NCBI GenBank assembly: GCA_036897625.1
Contig: JAYMTA010001419.1
Coordinates: 1-20,113 of the forward strand
Length of the DNA: 20,113 nt
Origin: Pelargonium cotyledonis
Lineage: Eukaryota > Streptophyta > Magnoliopsida > Geraniales > Geraniaceae
Direction of reading: 5' to 3'
Shown here: positions 1 to 11,600 of the stretch, one piece after another
Position numbering within the stretch: position 1 is the stretch's first letter
Layout of the letters: each line of letters starts with the position of its first letter
Position numbers and translations under genes: made by a program
Notes under the pieces: model-generated
The model's input: only the letters and a program-made list of their open reading frames with translations
What the model was told of the DNA's origin: nothing
The model's database searches: none

Positions 1-54
1 CCTCAATCTATTTGATCAACTTCGTAGATTTTTCCCTCCTTTTCTAAGAAGTGT
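1..54. repeat. 54-bp segment duplicated from transaldolase intron 8
   Basis: All 54 bases are identical to 4263-4316, which lies in intron 8 of the transaldolase gene, in the same orientation. The match ends at base 55 (g here, t there). It may continue leftward beyond the window, so its true length is unknown. It could be the right edge of a larger duplication, for example a partial second transaldolase copy, or a small repeat unit. Confidence 0.9.
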
Positions 55-1100
55 GTATGTATGTATATGTATAAGGTTTTTTTTTATCCTTTTATTATAT
101 TTATGAAGAGCATGTTTTGCTGCAAAACTGGTATTGTTTATATAGTTGGAGTCATCTGCTCAGTCATTCCCTAGAACTATCCATGGGTTAACAAAAACAG
201 GTTCCTTGGAATTCGATTGTATACTACCTGTGATGTGTAAGTGTATATTGGACGGAAACGGGTGTGAATAACCATGATTTTATTTTGGGTGTTTATTATA
301 ATCCTTCCGTTTCTTTTCATCTACAATAATTGACGGAAATTTCAAAGACACATCCCTGCATAGTTATTGTCAACTGTTTTATCTCTCATTATTTTGGAAA
401 TTGAGTTATACTCTTGTTGTCGCAACATGATTTTCATTAACACAATGAATATTCAAGTTCACCTTATTCATCCCATACTCGATTTTTGCCACGATGTCAT
501 ACTCTAATTGTTGCCTTTTCACCTTATCTTAACTCGTCAATTGATTGAATCTTCTGCTCATGCAACCCCCCAACCCCCCACCCCGAAGTAAGGTCTTCAA
601 GAGGACCCATAAAGTCACAAGCAAAGATACACACTTTTCTTTTGTATGTAGTCTTTACAAACTAGCTCACAGGAATAGCTCTCCACCTCTATCCATACTC
701 TATATGAAGGAATACAAGATCATAAGGTAAACTCCCAATCTCTACCCTAAACACATTCCCCTTAGGAAAATCTTTAAAGGCTCGTTGCCTCACTCAGTTA
801 TCTTTAAAGTTTTCATCATTCTGGATCATCTTTAAGACTATTTATCTCACTGGTTCAATTTTAAGTCTCCTATTCTACTAAAAACACTTAGATGTTACTC
901 ATTATAGTAGACAGTCAGAATTTTAAATCCTTATCATCAAGTTTATTTCATTATTATTATTTTTGTTTTAAAACAAACTACTTGCATAACAGAACCAATT
1001 AAAACTTATATATTCAAAAGGAAAGTACATTTTTTTTATCGGGGGAAAATACATTTTTAAATATTAGTAAATGGTGTGTTTTGGTATTAAGATACGAGCA
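55..1100. other. Intergenic region, no gene recognised
   Basis: This is AT-rich DNA with short homopolymer runs. One short open frame (545-730, 61 codons) starts beside a run of C and shows no recognisable protein. I see no exon resembling the downstream transaldolase, although bases 1-54 match one of its introns. Confidence 0.5.
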
Positions 1101-1101
1101 C

Positions 1102-1362
1102 CATTAGAGCATCTTCAAGAGATGTTAAGAGAGGCTCTAAAATTCTCGACGAAAGTGCTAAACATTGGAGTAGTAGAATGCTAAACACGTTATTTCAAAT
1201 TCTCTCTCTTCTTAATAATCATTGGAGTGATGCTAAGTATCAAAGAGAAAAATACGAAGTAAAGGTTAAACACTAGCATGATAATATCTCTCATTCTCAA
1301 TGACCCATATAATACCCCGTATAATAATACCTAAGGCATGGGAGATGCTAACTCTACTAATG
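1102..1362. mobile_element. MITE-like non-autonomous element upstream of transaldolase
   Basis: The left end contains CATTAG followed directly by AGCATCT (1102-1114). The reverse complement of the right end (1339-1362) contains the same two blocks separated by 7 bases. Left ends reading GAGCATCT followed by a CCAA-like motif are common in small non-autonomous plant elements, which is a recollection and not a search. The interior repeats 'cattggagt' at about 1164 and 1220. No coding capacity is seen. The ends are degenerate and no target-site duplication was confirmed. Confidence 0.4.
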
Positions 1363-1433
1363 TATAAAACGAACAAAATAACATCCTTATCCGAAATTCC
1401 TCGTAAAATCAGTAGATGACAAACGTAAGTACA

Positions 1434-1444
1434 TTTATATAAAG
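1434..1444 (+). promoter_or_regulatory. TATA box of the transaldolase gene
   Basis: The motif TTTATATAAAG lies 64 bases before the proposed start codon. Transcription would begin roughly 30 bases downstream, near 1470, giving a short CT-rich leader (1470-1507) typical of plant 5' UTRs. The leader sequence agrees with the ATG at 1508. The start site itself is inferred. Confidence 0.6.
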
Positions 1445-1507
1445 CTAACTCGACATAAACTCTGATCTCGCTTTTACCAGCTCCCTCACTCTCTCTCGGT
1501 ATCAAAA

Positions 1508-4500
1508 ATGCCACTCTCCTTGCAATCTCCGCCCTCTTCGGCTCTCTCTATTTTCCAGGTCTCTCTCTCTCTTCTCCTCTTTCAGTGCACACAATTACTA
1601 AGGATCCAGTCAATCAGTCTATTTACTAGCTACTTATTGTTTCTTGAATTCGCAGAATGGACGATTGAGGCTCATTGCTCCAACCACTCCCTCTAATCTC
1701 TGCTTCTCCACCTTCAATAAATCATTTCCTCTGATCCGCGCTTCCTCTTCCTCTCTCGACACTGGTATCTCTTCTCACTCTCTATTTCTCATTCCATCTC
1801 TCAATTATTCACTAATATAATGCCTATCTACCTAATTCATCATTTTAGGTTTCACCTCCGAGTTGGATGCTGTTTCCAGCTTCAGCGAGATCGTCCCTGA
1901 CACTGTCATTTTCGATGATTTCGAAAGGTACCTACCACTTTCTTCTTTTAATTTCTATTTTACTGATCTCCAAGTCAGTTACTTTAATTACATTTCCTAT
2001 TGTTGTGATTCCCTTCGATTATTTTGGAACAGATAATTATATGAATATGATAATAAATTACAACATAAGCATAGATAGAGAAATGACTAAGATAGTCTTT
2101 GAAGAGTGTTTAGAAAAGGATTAGATGACAGAGGAAAATCAGATAAAGAGAACTAGAAGGATTTAGAAATCAATTGCAAATCTCACACATATTCCATAAT
2201 AGCTCTTCTCTTAAGCAGTCTTGAGATGTGAGGAACTCCTCAATGACCACATAATCTAATCTTTATTCAAACAAACAACAACAATTCAACTTCTTCATCT
2301 TATCTTCCAATACATTGTCACTCATATTCCATGTGATCGTACTTTTTAACATATTTTTGTGCGATAGATCAAGGAGGATGATTTGCTAACTGATTGAATC
2401 GCTGTTAGGTTTCCACCTACTGCTGCTACCGTTAGCTTCTCGCTCCTCCTGGGTATATGTAGCCTTCCTGATACTATTTTCAGGGTGAGTTAGCGTTTGT
2501 TCAGTGGTATAATATTAATTGAGGTCTAGATAACGTATGACTTAGACTTTCTTGTGGCTCTTCTACTAAGAACCAATTTTTATTTTATTGGTTTAGAATG
2601 CTGTGGAGATGGCTCTGGCAGATTCAGAGTGCTATGGGCTAGAGAATCCTGAGCTGAGATTATCATGTTTCTCTAATAAGGTTGGTTTTCTTTCACCATT
2701 GCAAATAATAATTCTATTAATTACTTAACTTGTTGAATGAAGGGATGTTCACTCACAAGAGCTGTAGGGTCCCTTGGTTCAGGCCTTCTTCACTAGATTA
2801 GTTATAGCCAGGATTACTGACCAATGTAACAATAGAAAGGCTTCTTCTACCATCTTTTGTCTCTTACTCCTTATCCCTCCTCAGTTAAAACGTAAGAAGC
2901 CTATACCTTACTAGTGGAACCAGCTAGACGAATAGTATCTGTGAAGAGTAAGCCTTCCTTTCTCGACCATCCTCATCTAAAAGAATGTGATTTCTCCAAA
3001 AAGAAAATAGATTTTTTTTTCTAAATATGTGTTCAATAAGTGGTGGTTTGATCACATGGTTGATGATCTGTCATGTGAGTACAGGCACTGGTGAATGTTG
3101 GTGGTGATTTAGCAAAGAAAGTCCCAGGTCGAGTTTCAACTGAAGTGGATGCACGTCTTGCTTATGATACTCATGGCATTATAAGAAAGGTACTGGTTCT
3201 GTTTAGATATGGATTTTTCTTTGGAATGACTGATTAAAATACATTTCTGCTACCCATGATATATTATATGCAAACATTTTTTTCGTTACTGCTAGTCTAT
3301 GAATTCTTGAATGCCTTTTGCATGAATTGGTATTCATAAGCTACTAATGATGCATTAACTTAGATCTGAAGGTTTAATTACATCAAGAATTTCTTTCTAT
3401 AAATATAGAATGCATTAGATTAAGAGGAGTTGAAAACTTTTGAGGGATAGCGTTGATGGCTTATTTTTGGGGCGAATCTTTTCCTTGTGACCTTTTGTCA
3501 TCAACTCGAGTAAGGGAAACAGTCTCCTTGTGAGAGAAAGGTTAGGCTGCTTAGATTAATGAGCCTTCCCATACCCCCAGCGATAGGTGCCCTTGCACTG
3601 CGCCACTCCTTTTTTTCTTTCTATTACATATGATGGCTAATTTTGTTCATTCTGAATCAAATGCACAACTTCACGTTTTTACTTCACTTGTAATTGCCTT
3701 GACATTCAATTTGATACTAGTAAGTTATCTAAATGTTCAGGTGCATGAACTGTTGAAGTTGTACAATGAAATTGACGTCCCTCCTGAGCGTTTGTTGTTT
3801 AAGATACCTTCAACTTGGCAAGTGCGTATATTAGTAATATATGCTCTTTTGTTCTTTTAGAATTTTCTCCTTGGTCCATGAAAATAATTGATTCCTTGTT
3901 TCCCTTTGTGCCCCACCGATGTTCAGGGAATAGAGGCCTCAAGGTTGCTTGAGTCTGAGGGCATACAAACCCATTTGACTTTTGTGTACAGGTCTGTATT
4001 TGTCTTCTGGCATACAAATATATAAAGGCTTACATTTTGTTGTTGAATGGATATTATTTTAAACTAAACTATGGATATTAAGTGTTGAGAGTTGATACTC
4101 AAGATCCTTTGATTCTCATGATTTAATTCAACCTTGTTAGGCATTAATGTTAAAATTTAGACCCAGCAATTTCTTCAGCAAAAGAAATATGGTAGTACAC
4201 TGACTGCTTGAGAGGAATGTTTTATGACATAGTTTCACTGATTGCTTGTAGCCTTGTTTATTCCTCAATCTATTTGATCAACTTCGTAGATTTTTCCCTC
4301 CTTTTCTAAGAAGTGTTTTGGATATAATGTCTCTCAAATATGATTTCATGCTGCAGTTATTGCCTTATCTTAATAATGTTGTCATGTATCTTCAGCTTCG
4401 CTCAAGCTGCAGCTGCAGCCCAGGCAGGGGCATCTGTTATTCAGATTTTTGTTGGCCGTGTTAGGGTGATTATCTAAATTTATTCAGTGTAGCACTATAC

Positions 4501-6754
4501 AATTGACCGCTACTGGTGACTAATAAATATCATATATGATATATTGTCCATCAGGATTGGGCACGCAGCCACTCTGGTGACCCTGAGATAGAAGCAGCTC
4601 TGAAAAGAGGAGAGGATCCTGGGTTGGCTTTGGTCAGTTAAACAAATTTGTCTCGTGTGCTCCTTATTGGTCTTTTTATAATAAATCTATATTGATGATG
4701 TTTTACTATATGTAAATCATGTTGCCTTGATGTTGGTATCTTCTTGAGTCTTAAATGAAAACTTGTCTTTAGGTTCTGTTTGTTATACTTGGAAACCTTT
4801 CTTTGTTGTTAAGTTGTAGCATAACTTTTAAACTATTAATATATGATGGCTGAGTATCTAGGTTCTCTTGTTGAGGTGTTATGTCATGAGGTGTTAATAT
4901 TCTCTATTGCAGGTTACAAAGGCTTATAACTACATCCACAAGTATGGACATAAATCAAAGTTGATGGCAGCAGCTGTTCGAAACAAGGAAGATTTATTTA
5001 ACCTTTTGGGGTAATTGTATGACACCTTTAAGCATTTTCCCTGGAAATCATTTACAATTTTGATTTGAGGAATAATCTTTCCTGCTGATTTTGTTTTTTC
5101 CACTCCATATCCAGAGTTGACTATATCATACTACCTCTGAAGGTGTTGCAGTCCCTCAAAGATTCCATCACAGCCCCTGATGAGAAGTACTCTTTTATCA
5201 GGAGGCTATCCCCAGAGTCTGCTGCCGCATACAAGTTCAGTGAAGAAGAGGTGTGTTTTGCTTCCATATTTTCAACTTCCCTCAAGGTTCCAAATTTTTA
5301 TTCTTAAGTAAAGGAGATAGTAGGTAACAAAACCATAATGCATTCCACAAAACAATTACAAAATTAGTTAAAACCCATTAAGTTTGTTGCAAGTTACAAC
5401 TAAGGCACATTATTAGATGGAGGTAGTTGGATGCATATTATTTAAGATGAGTTCTAGAAGAAAAAGATTACCTTGATTCAAAAAATTGTTTCAAATATTG
5501 TTCTTGCCAGTATTAACCTGTAATGTTTGCACAATAGTTTTGATCACTACACACATGTATGATTGGTCTCTAATTGGTGTTAAGAGTACAAAGTTAATAT
5601 TAGTATTGGCTTGTGGTTGAATTGGTTTGCTTCATGGTATCAAATCCTTGTATATCTAGTGGTCACAATTTCGAATCCTCGCCTACACACCATAAAAGGT
5701 TATCTTCAATTTTGAAGTAGAGAAGAGAATCCAAAATTCTCTTTAAAGGTGTAATTTGTTACTGTATATGAAATTGATAATTCTAGTAGTCCTTGGAAAT
5801 AAATGGCTTTGTCATCACTGTTGTATCATGAATTATCCCATGGATGGGACTATCACAACCACATCCAAGAGTAGACACCCTAACCCATGGGTCATGGATA
5901 TGCTATTATAACATAAACACAATATCCTCTACCTCCACTAACAGTGCATAATTATTCACTATGACAACAACCAAGCCATTTCCTAAATAATGTCAAGGTC
6001 AGCTACACGAATCCCTTAGTAGTTTTTACTTTTATTTTTATAGATCCTGTATTTGTTTTATTATTCTCCACCACTCTGTCATTTCTAAAGCTATCTCCTT
6101 TGTTAAGCCAAGTGTTATAGTATTTTCCTAACTGCTTTTCTTTTTGCTAACTGAATCTGTGCCTCTTTCCATGGAGTCACAAATCTCTCTAAGTTGATCA
6201 TTTCCAAACCACGAATGGTTTTCCCTCATCTTATATTTGATTGAATTTAACCCAACTCCTGTTCAGGCTTTGGATAGTTTCATTCCTAATATTTTCCTAA
6301 CTAGTGTTACCCTTGCTCGGGTGCATTGTGATTGATTGCATGACTTAATATCACCACAGTGTCTTGTTCATCGTGAGACAAATTTTAAAATGCTGATCAA
6401 CTAATGAAATCTATTAGATGCTCAGCTAACTGTACTTGGGATAGTAACGAAAATACTGTCTAGGTAGAAAGTCTATTTGACACAAACTAGTAATATATTT
6501 CTAGTGCTGAAAGTTGTGTACACTTGGCCTTCTTTAAATGGTGAAAAAGGGTCATTATTACCAGTATTATTTGCTAACTCTCTAATTTATCTTCTCATTG
6601 TGCACAGCTAACCAAATGGGACCAGCTAAGCTTTGCATCAGCCATGGGTCCTGCATCTGTGGAGCTTCTGGGCGCTGGACTGGAAGGATATTGTAATCAA
6701 GCAAAACGAGTTGATGACTTATTTGGGAAGATTTGGCCACCACCGAATGTCTAA
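1508..6754 (+). CDS. Plastid-type transaldolase, TalB-like (13 exons)
   Basis: Exons: 1508-1558, 1656-1764, 1849-1927, 2409-2484, 2597-2680, 3085-3189, 3741-3821, 3927-3991, 4396-4465, 4555-4632, 4913-5010, 5115-5250, 6608-6754. The joined CDS is 1179 bp, 392 aa, and every intron is GT-AG. Transaldolase moves a dihydroxyacetone unit between sugar phosphates in the non-oxidative pentose phosphate pathway. The first ~50 residues are rich in Ser, Pro and Leu with almost no acidic residues, like a chloroplast transit peptide. Family marks are [13 protein letters not shown] (146-158), the Schiff-base lysine K189 in [21 protein letters not shown] (212-221) and FVGR (235-238). D71, E153, T213, F235 and R238 match E. 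coli TalB catalytic or phosphate-site residues. TalB N35, N154 and S176 appear as S89, H211 and Q233. The protein strongly resembles Arabidopsis At1g12230 as I recall it. Intron 12 is unusually long (1357 bp). The family call is firm, but activity is less certain given the substitutions. Confidence 0.93.
3510..3617 (+). mobile_element. SINE remnant (Au-SINE-like 3' part) in transaldolase intron 6
   Basis: The stretch 'gggaaacagtctccttgtga' (3514-3533), then 'gagccttcccatacccccag' (3571-3590), then 'gcccttgcactg' and a run of T near 3609 follow the order of the body and tail of the widespread plant Au-SINE family as I remember it. The 5' tRNA-like part is not clear and may lie in 3430-3509 in decayed form. 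It sits in the sense orientation within the intron, away from both splice sites. Confidence 0.6.
4263..4316. repeat. Second copy of the 54-bp repeat, within intron 8
   Basis: Identical over 54 bases to positions 1-54. It lies between the donor at 3992 and the acceptor ending at 4395, so it is spliced out. This is probably the ancestral location, because the transaldolase gene is intact around it. Confidence 0.9.
5606..5720 (+). mobile_element. tRNA-derived SINE remnant in transaldolase intron 12
   Basis: The start 'ttggcttgtggttgaattgg' (5606-5625) resembles a tRNA A box with its flanks. The stretch 'atttcgaatcctc' (5668-5680) resembles the GGTTCGAATCC B box. The ~45-bp spacing fits an internal RNA polymerase III promoter. 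The following 'gcctacacaccataaaaggt' (5681-5700) is like the SINE body that follows the B box in several plant families. The element is decayed, its 3' end is uncertain, and no poly(A) or poly(T) tail was defined. Confidence 0.45.
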
Positions 6755-8598
6755 ACTTGTATAATCCTGGGCTCAGCAGATCTCGACTTCGTGGAATAAG
6801 ACGGGAAATACTGGATGTAACTGCTTCCTCTCTGTTTGGGAAGTAACTCGTGTTTATTTCTAACAAAGCGTATTTGATGTTTCTACTTCAACTTCTCTCT
6901 TAGATTAACCAAAAAATGTGTGGATCACTTGCGCGTCGTTTACTTTTATGAACCCTCGAGGATGTATAAGAACAGAGAAAACGAAACTGTCAACTTGCTG
7001 TTATAGATTTGCTGCCCCTTTTGTGTGTTTCCAGTGTCTTGTTTGGGGCCTTCAATAGGACCTCTTCTTTTTTCAAAGACCACCATTGCATGAGTCACTA
7101 ATTGAGGCCAGCCCTTGAGTTGCAATTGTCACAGAAAAACATTAAACAAAAGAAATTAGGGACTCTAGTTAAGTCCCACCATTGTAGTGACATGACACAA
7201 CTAAATATTGGGTCCAACCATTCTGGAGCTGAGGATGAAAATGCATACCTGGTTCAATTCTGATTTTAGTTGTAGCTGTTACTGTTGGGTTGGAAAAAGA
7301 AACTGGTTCATGAATGGTCCAACCAGATCAGTGTAATTGGTTGGTGTATGTCAGTTGAACATGCAAAGGAATATAGTAATGAGTAATTTGTTTTACCAGA
7401 CAGCAACCTTGTTTCATTAGTTGGCATTTTAACACTACTACTCATCGACACTAAATATACTACTAATTGATCATGATTCAATACAATTGTTAATTGTTTC
7501 GGTGATCCACAATAAATAATTAAATGGATAATATTATTCCTTTCTTTTTCTGTTTTTCGCCATAAAAATTCCAGGCGTTTCCAAGTGGAAATTAGCAGAA
7601 GCAAATGACATCCATTGGAACATCAATTATATTATATTTTGTTTTGTAGCCAATAAACCATCAACTTAATACACAACAGACAAGATTCATTAACATCGAT
7701 CTGTCACAAAATAATTGGTGGACGACATTGAATAATAAGCCTAGTCATCGTTGCATGTGGCTTAGAAAAATTTCACTCCAAAATTATAGAACTTTGTGGA
7801 CCAATCGATCCCATCTTGCCTACCAATCACTCATTTTTATCATTATTTTCTGCTCTTTTTCAATTATACACCACTTCAGTCCAGTCCAGTCCAGGAGCAG
7901 CCGTCTCCTTCCAAATCCAAATCCTAATCAGCACCTCAATAATGCATGTTTGTTTTTGATAAATAATTGCATCAAAACAAAGACACAAAACAAAAAAAAT
8001 AAAAAGTCTCCGTTGGAGTTCATGCATGCGAGTACTAGTTTCATGTAGGCCAGTTCGTGTCTTCTTCTCGATCTACCATGCATCTTATCCACATGTACAG
8101 CCTAATTAAACAAACTACTATTGTAATTACGGCCACGTTGTAATTAAAAATTGCGTGTTTTAACGAAGAGTCCGCTTTGAATTCAATCTCCTAACTAATT
8201 AATTAATTTACTCATTCAAAGCGACATCAAAAACTAGCGCTGTGGAATTGGTCAAACAAATAGAGGCTAACTCAATTTCAGCACGAGACGCTTTATCAAA
8301 ATTCAACCATAATGAACACATAAGATGGTTTGGTACAAAATGCAAAGAAAAGCAGGTGTTGTGATAATTAATTATTATTTGTTGTTATTATTCTACTTCA
8401 TAAACAAATGCTAGAAAGTGTTGGAAACAATAATAAAAGAGGAAGTTACAGTTGTTTGGTTCAGACAATTTTCAGCTTTCCGGTAACTCTCACTCTCAGC
8501 CATTAATTCATTTACATATATTGCCCAATCCATTTCCTCTTCTCCTACACATTTCCACCTCCACACCCTCTCTCTCGGTCTCTGTTCATCGACACCAA
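6755..8598. other. Intergenic: transaldolase 3' UTR and invertase upstream region
   Basis: The first ~300 bases are the likely transaldolase 3' UTR. No canonical AATAAA was found, only AATAAG near 6796. The rest is AT-rich DNA without a recognisable gene. Open frames at 7308-7604 (-), 7728-8048 (+) and 8411-8641 (-) show no family features. Noteworthy motifs are a CAGTC run (about 7879-7893), an RY motif CATGCATG (8022-8029), and a CCAAT motif near 8524 close to the invertase TATA. Confidence 0.6.
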
Positions 8599-8607
8599 CT
8601 ATATATG
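8599..8607 (+). promoter_or_regulatory. TATA box of the vacuolar invertase gene
   Basis: CTATATATG lies 69 bases before the invertase start codon, with a CT-rich tract (about 8565-8583) and a CCAAT motif near 8524 upstream. Expected initiation near 8630 gives a leader of about 35 nt. A weaker TATA-like stretch near 8515 could serve an earlier start. Confidence 0.5.
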
Positions 8608-8667
8608 TAAATCTACCACAGCCCGTATTCCAGAATCGCAACTCATTCCTGATCTCGATCTCCTAAA

Positions 8668-11600
8668 ATGGTCCTTCCGATCAGCAACAAGGGGGAGGAA
8701 ACCTCCTCCTACAAGCCTCTTTCCGATGGCAGCCGAGACCGCGATCTACCGGTGAAGACCATCGCCGCCGTGTTTTTCGGGCTTCTCATGATTGGCCTCA
8801 TCGTGGGACTCGTCACCAACAATGGATCCAAGGTTCATTCGCCCTACTGTGGGCCCTTGCAGGCTGTCCTGGAGACGACGTCGTCGCTATCGTCCCTGCC
8901 GCCCAGATTATCGGCGGAGAGCGAGGCCCTGAGGAAGACATTGCGCGGGGTCGATGCCGGCGTTTCGCCCAAATCTCACAGCCCGTTTATGGGGCGCAAT
9001 GCGGCGCCGTACGATTGGAACAACAGCATGTTGTCTTGGCAGAGAACGTCCTATCATTTTCAGCCCGAGAAGAATTGGATGAATGGTAATTAACCCTCTC
9101 CTTCTCCTACACGGCTACGATACGATCCTTTGTTTATTTATTTTTCATACTGTAATTTCTATTTCTTTGGAGATCGACAGTTGTCAGGACAACAAGACAG
9201 TCCATTTCGGACTCTTTCTTTTTCGTTTTGTCCCCTGAACATGCAAAAAAGACCTTCATCTTTTCAATTTTATTTTTATGAAAATTACGTCTTTTGATTT
9301 GATTTTTTATTTTCAATAGAATTGTTCTCCACCCCCACCCACCTTTTATTTGAATGATTAGCATTAATTTAATTAATCCGAAATACTAACTCAGGTGATT
9401 ACACAAATCAAATCCGTGCTGAGTCATCTCAATTATTGAATTAAAGATGGGTTAGATTTGCTGTTGAAATTGAAAGTGAGTGGTTGATGCTTAACAAGAC
9501 CTACCGATTATCACTTTTCTTTTCCCTTTTCCTTTTGGTTTCAGTACTACCAAACAGAAATTGTTACTACTCCTTGGTGCCCAAAGCTTAGAAAGTGAAA
9601 TGTAATTCAGTTTTTTTACAGTTTCATTTTTGTGTCACATACATGTATTGACCTGCTTATTAATTACCATAGTTGACCTAAATTGTTACTAATTATCTTG
9701 TTTTCTTCTTCATCTGATGGTGGGGATGTCCATCTAAATTGGGAATCTGGTTGCATCTGCATCTGTTTCAGATCCTAATGGTAAGTCCCCAATTGCATTC
9801 TCGTTTGTTTTTCAACATTCAATTCCAATTGAAACTGAAAGTAATATGGATTGTGTATAGGCCCATTGTTCTACAAAGGATGGTACCATTTTTTCTACCA
9901 GTACAATCCAAATGGAGCTGTGTGGGGTGACATAGTATGGGGTCATGCTGTGTCTAAGGACTTGATCCACTGGCTTCACCTCCCTCTCGCCATGATCGCT
10001 GATCAATGGTATGACATCAACGGTGTCTGGACCGGCTCTGCCACATTCCTCCCTGACGGCCAAATTGTGATGCTCTACACTGGCTCCACCAATGAGTCTG
10101 TCCAGGTTCAAAACCTTGCCTACCCGGCTGACCTTGACGACCCTCTCCTCCTCCGATGGGTCAAGTACTCTGGCAACCCCGTTCTAGTCCCCCCATCCTG
10201 TGTTGCCCCCAAGGACTTCCGTGACCCCACCACTGCCTGGTTCACCTCTGAGGGCAGGTGGCGTATTGCCATTGGCTCCAAGGTTAACAAAACTGGCCTT
10301 GTTCTCATCTATGACACTGATGACTTCAAGACCTATGACCTTCAAAAACAGCTGCTTCATGCTGTCCCGCACACTGGAATGTGGGAGTGTGTAGATTTCT
10401 TTCCTGTCTCCACATCTCTGGATAAAGGATTGGACACGTCCGAAAACGGACCTGGAGTCAGGCATGTCCTCAAGGCTAGCATGGACGATGACAGACATGA
10501 TTACTATGCAATCGGGACATACTACGAGAGCAATACTTCTTGGATTCCAGATCATCCAGATATTGATGTTGGTATTGGAATTAGATATGATTATGGAATT
10601 TTCTATGCAGCAAAGTCCTTTTATGATGATAACAAGAAGAGGAGAATTCTGTGGGGATGGATTGGAGAATCTGATAGTGAATCTGCAGATGTGAAGAAGG
10701 GTTGGGCTTCTCTTCAGGTATATATAATACATACATGTATAGATAATGAATCATACTCATGATTCATGAACATTATTTACTAACTTTTCTTGACAATACA
10801 GGGCATTCCTAGAACCATACTGCTTGATACAAAAACGGGGTCAAATCTACTTCAGTGGCCAGTTAAGGAGGTGGAGAGTTTGAGATTAACCAGCAATGAG
10901 TTCACTGATGTGAAGGTGAAGCCTGGATCAGTGGTGCCCTTGGATGTGGGCACTGCCACTCAGCTAGACATCACAGTTGACTTCGAGGTGGACGAGTCAT
11001 TCACGAATGCAGCTGAACCCGAGACAGAGTTCAGCTGCCAAAGCAGTGGTGGAGCTGCTCAAAGGGGAGTACTTGGGCCATTTGGTCTTCTTGTCCTTGC
11101 CGATGATGACCTTTCCGAGCATACTCCTGTGTACTTCTATGTTGCGAAAGGAGCAAACGGAGATTTGAACACTTTCTTCTGCACAGATCAATCCAGGTAA
11201 TGTCATGTAAATATATGCAAGTTTTTTTGTGTATGTTTTGACATATATGCTAACAACATGGTTTCTTTCAGGTCTTCCTTGGCAAGTGATGTTGATAAAC
11301 AAATTTTTGGTAGCGTAGTTCCCGTACTAAAAGGCGAAAAACTATCCATAAGGATATTGGTAAACATTTGAGACTGTTCTTTTCTTGTGTATAGTGAATT
11401 AAACAAACTTGTTATAGTAGTGACATTTACGAACATTGTTGTGGATTGTTATGTTTCAGGTTGATCATTCGATTGTAGAAAGTTTTGCACAAGGTGGGAG
11501 AACATGCATCACAGCAAGAGTGTACCCAACAAGGGCAATCTATGGAGCAGCTCGTCTGTTTTTGTTCAACAATGCTACTTCAGCTGCAGTGACCGCGTCG

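Noticed and set aside
545..730. 61-codon open frame near the window start
   Set aside because: Low-complexity start over a C run, no family features and no promoter context.
7728..8048. 106-codon open frame upstream of the invertase
   Set aside because: Composition follows the local AT-rich DNA with Asn/Lys-rich runs, and no homologous pattern is seen.
9812..10732. Long antisense frames opposite invertase exon 3
   Set aside because: They mirror the codon pattern of the real GH32 exon on the plus strand and show no protein family features.
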